In this document: in pieces, positions 29,042-33,001 of the stretch
Numbering within the stretch: position 1 is the first letter of the stretch
Layout of the letters: each line of letters begins with the position of its first letter
Source of the DNA: Algoriphagus sp.
GTDB taxonomy: Bacteria > Bacteroidota > Bacteroidia > Cytophagales > Cyclobacteriaceae
Direction of reading: 5' to 3'
Length of the DNA stretch: 33,001 nucleotides
Assembly: GCF_030694375.1 (NCBI RefSeq)
Contig: NZ_JAUXYL010000048.1
Span: forward strand, 1 to 33,001
Notes under the pieces: generated by a model
What the model saw: the letters and a program-made list of their open reading frames with translations, nothing else
Database searches by the model: none
Told to the model about the DNA's origin: nothing
Program-made: the position numbers and the translations under genes

Positions 29042-30871
29042 ATGTATAACATAGAAGAACTCCGAATCAGGCTTTTATCTGAACTGAAGGAGATTGCAGA
29101 GGAGCTAGGAGTGAAAAACTTCAAAAGCCTCAAGAAAGACGAATTAGTCTATGCAATTCTAGACCAGCAGGCCATCACCCCAGAGCAGGCCCTCCCCAAG
29201 AAAAAGCCTTCTGCCGTGGAAACCCCATCCGCCGAAGCAGAAAAACCCATCGAGTCCCCCGCCCCTAGCTTACCTCCCGCAGCAGAAGCGGCTGAGTTCA
29301 AGCCAAAGTTCAGAAGACAAAACGTCACTGAAATCCCCTCTACTCCAGAAACGGAAAAACCTGCTCCCATTCAGTCTGAAATCCCTGCAGAGCCCAAGCC
29401 TGCTAAGCCGGAGTGGAAACAAAAGCGGGAAGAGCGACCAAGCTTTGAAAAGAGAGAACCGCGTCCGGCACCGGAAAGAAAAGAACCGCAACCTGAGCGA
29501 ACAGAAGCTCCAGCAGGTGAGGAACCAAAAACGTTCAGGCCAAGAAGAAGAGCATTTGAAGAAGTAGAAGTCAGTGGTAACACCACAGAAACAACTGAAG
29601 TCGCTACGTCTCCTTCAGGAAATTATGTGAAACAAGAAACTGAAATTGAGCTCCCAAAGCGGAAAAATTTCAGATCTCAGGATGAAATCATGGCTCCTGC
29701 AGCCGAAACCGTCCACAATCCCAACCGCAAAAAACCATTTGTCAGCCCTCGGGAGTTTGATGGTGTGATCGAAAATGAAGGTGTATTGGAAATGATGCAG
29801 GAAGGATACGGTTTCCTCCGCTCATTGGATTACAACTACTTGGCTTCTCCGGATGATATTTATGTTTCCCCTAGTCAGGTGAAACTTTTTGGACTGAAAA
29901 CCGGTGATCATATCAAAGGCTCCATCCGTCCACCTAAAGAAGGCGAAAAATATTTTGCCCTTCTAAAAATCGAAACTGTCAACGGTAAGACCACAGATGA
30001 AATTCGTGACCGAGTTCCATTTGAATACCTCACCCCGCTTTTTCCTGAGGAAAGATTAAACCTTTCTACTAAAGCAGACGGGTACTCAACGCGTATTCTT
30101 GATCTCTTCGCTCCAATCGGAAAAGGTCAGCGTGGGATGATCGTAGCACAGCCAAAGACAGGTAAGACGGTATTGCTTCAGCAGATCGCCAATGCGATCA
30201 CTAAAAATCACCCGGAAGTTCACCTGATGATCCTATTGATCGACGAACGACCGGAAGAAGTTACGGACATGGCTCGCTCGGTAAATGCAGAAGTGATTTC
30301 CTCGACATTTGATGAAACTGCCGACCGTCACGTGAAAGTTTCCAACATCGTTTTGGAAAAAGCCAAGCGAATGGTAGAAGTAGGTCATGACGTGGTGATC
30401 CTTTTGGACTCCATCACTCGTCTCGCCCGTGCGCACAATACCGTGGTGCCAAGCTCCGGTAAGATCCTTTCCGGTGGTGTGGATGCCAATGCACTTCACA
30501 AACCAAAGCGCTTCTTCGGTGCGGCAAGAAATGTAGAGAACGGAGGTTCACTGACCATCATCGCAACTGCCCTGGTAGAAACGGGTTCCAAGATGGATGA
30601 GGTCATCTTTGAAGAATTCAAAGGAACCGGCAATATGGAACTTGCCCTTGACCGTAAGTTGGCCAACAGAAGAATCTACCCTGCCATTGATGTCTTGGGT
30701 TCAGGCACCCGTCGAGAAGACTTGCTGATGGACAAGGAAGAGATGCAGCGTGTATGGATTCTAAGAAAACTGATGAGCGATATGAACTCACAGGAGTCTA
30801 TGGAATTCCTTCTCAACCGAATGAAAGGTACCCGTGACAATGCTGAGTTTTTGATCAGTATGAACGGATAA
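29042..30871 (+). CDS. rho: Transcription termination factor Rho, with Bacteroidota N-terminal insert
   Basis: Hexameric RNA-dependent ATPase that ends transcription. 609 residues versus ~420 in E. coli. After an N-terminal Rho_N helix bundle (1-45, LRIRLLSELKEIAEELGVK) comes a disordered Glu/Pro/Lys/Arg-rich insert (about 50-235). The cold-shock RNA-binding domain follows (about 240-320, MMQEGYGFLRSLDYNYL). The ATPase has Walker A AQPKTGKT (Lys375), DERPEEVTDM, the Walker B region VVILLDSITRLARAHN, the Q/R-loop-side motif KILSGGVDANALHKPKRFFG and EFKGTGNMELALDR. In Bacteroides thetaiotaomicron the equivalent insert is reported to drive condensate formation. It has its own promoter and a strong terminator. 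Confidence 0.97.
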   Translation: MYNIEELRIRLLSELKEIAEELGVKNFKSLKKDELVYAILDQQAITPEQALPKKKPSAVETPSAEAEKPIESPAPSLPPAAEAAEFKPKFRRQNVTEIPSTPETEKPAPIQSEIPAEPKPAKPEWKQKREERPSFEKREPRPAPERKEPQPERTEAPAGEEPKTFRPRRRAFEEVEVSGNTTETTEVATSPSGNYVKQETEIELPKRKNFRSQDEIMAPAAETVHNPNRKKPFVSPREFDGVIENEGVLEMMQEGYGFLRSLDYNYLASPDDIYVSPSQVKLFGLKTGDHIKGSIRPPKEGEKYFALLKIETVNGKTTDEIRDRVPFEYLTPLFPEERLNLSTKADGYSTRILDLFAPIGKGQRGMIVAQPKTGKTVLLQQIANAITKNHPEVHLMILLIDERPEEVTDMARSVNAEVISSTFDETADRHVKVSNIVLEKAKRMVEVGHDVVILLDSITRLARAHNTVVPSSGKILSGGVDANALHKPKRFFGAARNVENGGSLTIIATALVETGSKMDEVIFEEFKGTGNMELALDRKLANRRIYPAIDVLGSGTRREDLLMDKEEMQRVWILRKLMSDMNSQESMEFLLNRMKGTRDNAEFLISMNG

Positions 30872-30896
30872 AACTCCTGTCTCAAAAATAAAATAC

Positions 30897-30929
30897 TAAC
30901 CCCGGCTGGAAAGTCGGGGTTATTTTTTT
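30897..30929 (+). terminator. Rho-independent terminator after rho
   Basis: A TAACCCCG/CGGGGTTA 8-bp stem (30897-30904 and 30915-30922) with a 10-nt loop is followed by seven T residues (30923-30929), 25 bases after the rho stop. Confidence 0.92.
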
Positions 30930-30945
30930 GGCAAAAATTAATTCA

Positions 30946-31035
30946 TCAATGGGAAAACACGGTACTTGAGATCTCCGGGGTCTCGTTCGCCCGATAATCT
31001 CGGAGCTGCAGCCTGAGCTGGTAGAAGTCGGGCAT
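30946..31035 (-). other. Short open frame in a GC-richer intergenic island (doubtful gene)
   Basis: From the ATG at 31035, 29 codons (MPDFYQLRLQLRDYRANETP...) run to the TGA at 30946-30948. The frame stays open for ~28 codons upstream without a good start. The sequence is visibly richer in G and C than its AT-rich surroundings. No family recognised. It may be a decayed gene end or a dispersed repeat that happens to be open. Confidence 0.3.
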
Positions 31036-31094
31036 TGAGCCTTGATTAGGGGGGGCTGGTATTAGAAAGGCCTTCCGCCATACAGAAAGAGCCC

Positions 31095-31139
31095 ATGCTG
31101 GAATCTGTGGAAAATGTGGACTTTATGGAATCTGTGGAC
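31095..31139. repeat. Five degenerate 9-bp tandem repeats
   Basis: Units ATGCTGGAA, TCTGTGGAA, AATGTGGAC, TTTATGGAA, TCTGTGGAC follow each other without gaps. In the frame of the first ATG they could read MLESVENVDFMESVD, ending at a TGA at 31146, but no start signal or conservation argues that this is made. Confidence 0.75.
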
Positions 31140-31177
31140 TTGACTTGAATCTAGCGTAGGTTAGAAAGGTTAAGTAT

Positions 31178-31221
31178 CTATGGGACTGCTATGGGATTAC
31201 TATGGGTTTACCATGGGACTG
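31178..31221. repeat. Four 11-bp tandem repeats
   Basis: Units CTATGGGACTG, CTATGGGATTA, CTATGGGTTTA, CCATGGGACTG are contiguous, followed by a partial fifth (ATGGGG). Non-coding, between the GC-richer island and the AT-rich leader of the adhesin gene. With the 9-bp array it fills much of the 30930-31260 gap. Confidence 0.8.
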
Positions 31222-31423
31222 ATGGGGAGATAATGTAAAGGAGTAAGAGGGTTAGATTTACTTTTTATGTCTTCCAAAATTTTAAGTGGAATTTATTTAC
31301 TTGGATTTGATTCTCGAGCAATTCAATTTTCTTAATCAGTGAATTTTTCAAGAAAAAATAGGATCTCTTTTTTTCCATGTACAAATAAAACAGCTAATCA
31401 GACAAAAATATTGGCAAACAAAA

Positions 31424-31454
31424 TTTGTTTAATTGTAAGTAAAGTATATTTTTG
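31424..31454 (+). promoter_or_regulatory. Candidate promoter of the adhesin gene, with long leader
   Basis: TTTG (31424-31427), 19 nt, TATTTTTG (31447-31454): a consensus match. The start codon is ~300 bases downstream at 31759, so the leader would be long and very AT-rich, with an ATTGAGA/TCTCAAT hairpin at 31619-31644. The 500 bp from 31255 to 31758 contain no gene. AT-rich DNA gives chance matches, so confidence is moderate. Confidence 0.4.
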
Positions 31455-31758
31455 AAGGCTTTTTTGGGACACAATACAAATAATCTTCTTTTCATTAACT
31501 CAAATTGCATTTTATATACAAAAAATAGCAAATAATGAAAATCAGGATTATAGGCATTCCGCTAAAAAGCATTTTAAATAACAAATGATTTTAAAAAATA
31601 AATTAAGGATATATAAAGATTGAGAGAAATAAAACTTTCTCAATTGCTTTAAATTCTATAACCGGCAAATGATAAATATAAAATATCAAGATTCGTTTGT
31701 GTTTTTAAATAGACTTTATTGTATATAAAATTCATTTTGTTGAAAACAAAATAAACCC

Positions 31759-33001
31759 ATGTTATTCAGTCTTCTAATTGATCTTTTCAAGAAAAGGCCA
31801 ATCGCCCTTCTGGGTTTTTGGGCTTTAATGATGTGTTCAATAGTAGGGGTGGCGCAGACACAGACCGTTACTACACCACTAGGGTCAGGATCATTTACCG
31901 TCCCCGCCGGCGTCACCTCAATTACTGTGGAAGTCTGGGGGGCCGGAGGTAGAGGTGGATCTAGAACAAGCAATGGAAGTGCAGGGGGAGGCGGTGGAGG
32001 AGCCTATTCCCGGAGCGTTCTGACAGTAACCCCGGGGCAGGTCATAAATTATTACGTAGGTTTTGGTTCATTAACAGCGCTTCCCGGAGAAGATTCTTGG
32101 TTTTCTAGTAATACCACGCTAATGGCCAAAGGTGGAAATTCTGTGGACACAAATATAACCACCGGTGGTACTGGGGGCTCGGCAGCAGCCGGGGTTGGGG
32201 ATGTCAAATTTAGCGGCGGAAATGGTGCCACAGCGGGATCAAATACAGGAGGTGGTGGATCTTCAGCAGGTAGAGCAGCAAATGGAACGAATGCAACCAC
32301 ATCAACTGGCGCCACAGCTCCGACAGATGGAGGAAATGGTGGAAGTGGCGATACTAGTGGTAGTCAGGGTCCCGGATTAAATGGATCAGCTCCCGGCGGA
32401 GGTGGGGGTGGCGCACGTCGAAGTAATGCTTCAGGAACAGAACAAGTCGGAGGATTTGGGGGAAATGGCCAAATTCGAATCTCATATATTGCTTTGACAT
32501 CGGCAACAGGCACAGATAATCAATCCGTATGCGTAACTACAGCCGTCACACCTATTACATTTTCACTTCCTCCCAGTTCAACTGTTTCCATTTTAAATCT
32601 TCCCGCTGGATTAACATCAAATCATAATGCCACTACGGGTACGATTTCAATTTCAGGAATACCAACCGCTAGCGGAACCTACACTATCAATGTAACTACT
32701 GGGTATGGAATAAGTCTCACCAGAAATGGATCGGTAACTGTCATCCCCAATAACACTGTCAGCTCTTCAGCTCCCAACCAAGTCAGGTGCATCAATACCC
32801 CACTAACAAATATTACACACACCACGACTGGAGCAACTGGGATAGCCAATAATGGAGTAGCAGGAGCAAATGGACTTCCTGCCGGAGTTACCGCTACCTG
32901 GGCTGCCAATACCATCACGATTTCCGGTACTCCGACCGTTTCAGGGACATTCAATTACAGCATTCCACTGACCGGGGGATGTGGGAATATCAATGCCACG
33001 G
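31759..33001 (+). CDS. Large secreted glycine-rich/Ig-like repeat adhesin, N-terminal part (gene runs off window)
   Basis: Open from the ATG at 31759 to the window end, 414 codons. A signal peptide (FKKRPIALLGFWALMMCSIV..., cleavage probably near VAQ, residue 33) is followed by FTVPAGVTSITVEVWGAGG and a long glycine-rich domain (about 60-240). Then come Ig/PKD-like modules with a repeated pattern: TISISGIPTASGTYTINV and TITISGTPTVSGTFNYSIPL, each with paired-Cys markers (SVCVTT, VRCINT, GGCG). This arrangement is typical of giant Bacteroidota surface proteins exported by the type IX system; the C-terminal sorting domain would be beyond the window. No frameshift is seen. Antisense open frames here are composition artefacts. 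Confidence 0.85.
   Translation, partial: MLFSLLIDLFKKRPIALLGFWALMMCSIVGVAQTQTVTTPLGSGSFTVPAGVTSITVEVWGAGGRGGSRTSNGSAGGGGGGAYSRSVLTVTPGQVINYYVGFGSLTALPGEDSWFSSNTTLMAKGGNSVDTNITTGGTGGSAAAGVGDVKFSGGNGATAGSNTGGGGSSAGRAANGTNATTSTGATAPTDGGNGGSGDTSGSQGPGLNGSAPGGGGGGARRSNASGTEQVGGFGGNGQIRISYIALTSATGTDNQSVCVTTAVTPITFSLPPSSTVSILNLPAGLTSNHNATTGTISISGIPTASGTYTINVTTGYGISLTRNGSVTVIPNNTVSSSAPNQVRCINTPLTNITHTTTGATGIANNGVAGANGLPAGVTATWAANTITISGTPTVSGTFNYSIPLTGGCGNINAT

Noticed and set aside
30960..31050. Possible tRNA or other structured RNA in the GC-richer island
   Set aside because: No acceptor-stem complementarity, T-loop GTTCRA motif in the right place, or cloverleaf could be drawn.
31716..32954. Several antisense open frames rich in Pro, Val and Ala opposite the adhesin
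   Set aside because: They mirror the glycine-rich sense codons; the sense frame has a signal peptide and Ig-like modules and is unbroken.

Overview
The window looks like a chromosomal segment of a Bacteroidota bacterium, most likely order Cytophagales (Cyclobacteriaceae/Algoriphagus-like). The evidence is the gene set and the protein styles: a Rho with a long disordered N-terminal insert, an RluB-type pseudouridine synthase with a basic repeat N-terminus, a Bacteroidota-style AccD with an eroded zinc ribbon, MetA-like outer-membrane barrels and a glycine-rich secreted adhesin. Several upstream regions carry the Bacteroidota promoter pattern (TTTG, about 20 nt, TAnnTTTG), and Shine-Dalgarno sequences are mostly absent. 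Placement is by recognition only; no database was searched.

Layout. Positions 1-7813 are all minus strand: a truncated rluB-type gene; a tightly packed operon (arginase-family protein, cytochrome-b5-like protein, BadF-type amino-sugar kinase, murQ) that looks like cell-wall amino-sugar recycling; nqrF, ending at a UUCG-tetraloop terminator; accD; and a bacterial homologue of the eukaryotic N-terminal glutamine amidase NTAQ1. A cstA-type transporter follows on the plus strand (8081-9715). It converges on a minus-strand operon in which a PAP2/vanadium-haloperoxidase-like lipoprotein sits between two outer-membrane barrels (9725-13340). Two small membrane proteins come next.

Positions 14430-19161 hold the conserved minus-strand operon rimP-nusA-infB. 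Divergent from it is the complete plus-strand cell-elongation operon mreB-mreC-mreD-mrdA-rodA (19482-25127), which shares a bidirectional terminator with an unrecognised 371-residue protein. Then come ferredoxin and tdk, a repeat-rich 844-bp gap, recO and rho. After the strong rho terminator lies another gap of nearly 900 bp, with short-period repeats, a GC-richer island and an AT-rich leader. It precedes the start of a large secreted glycine-rich/Ig-like adhesin that runs off the window.

Most of the window is housekeeping: translation, transcription, wall elongation and recombination. No CRISPR array, phage, insertion sequence or toxin-antitoxin module was seen. The less ordinary parts are the NTAQ1 homologue, the duplicated PAP2 lipoprotein with its paired barrels, the arginase-like protein lacking two metal ligands in an amino-sugar operon, and the repeat mosaic between tdk and recO, where unrelated-looking low-complexity sequence keeps a 7-base period up to the recO start codon.
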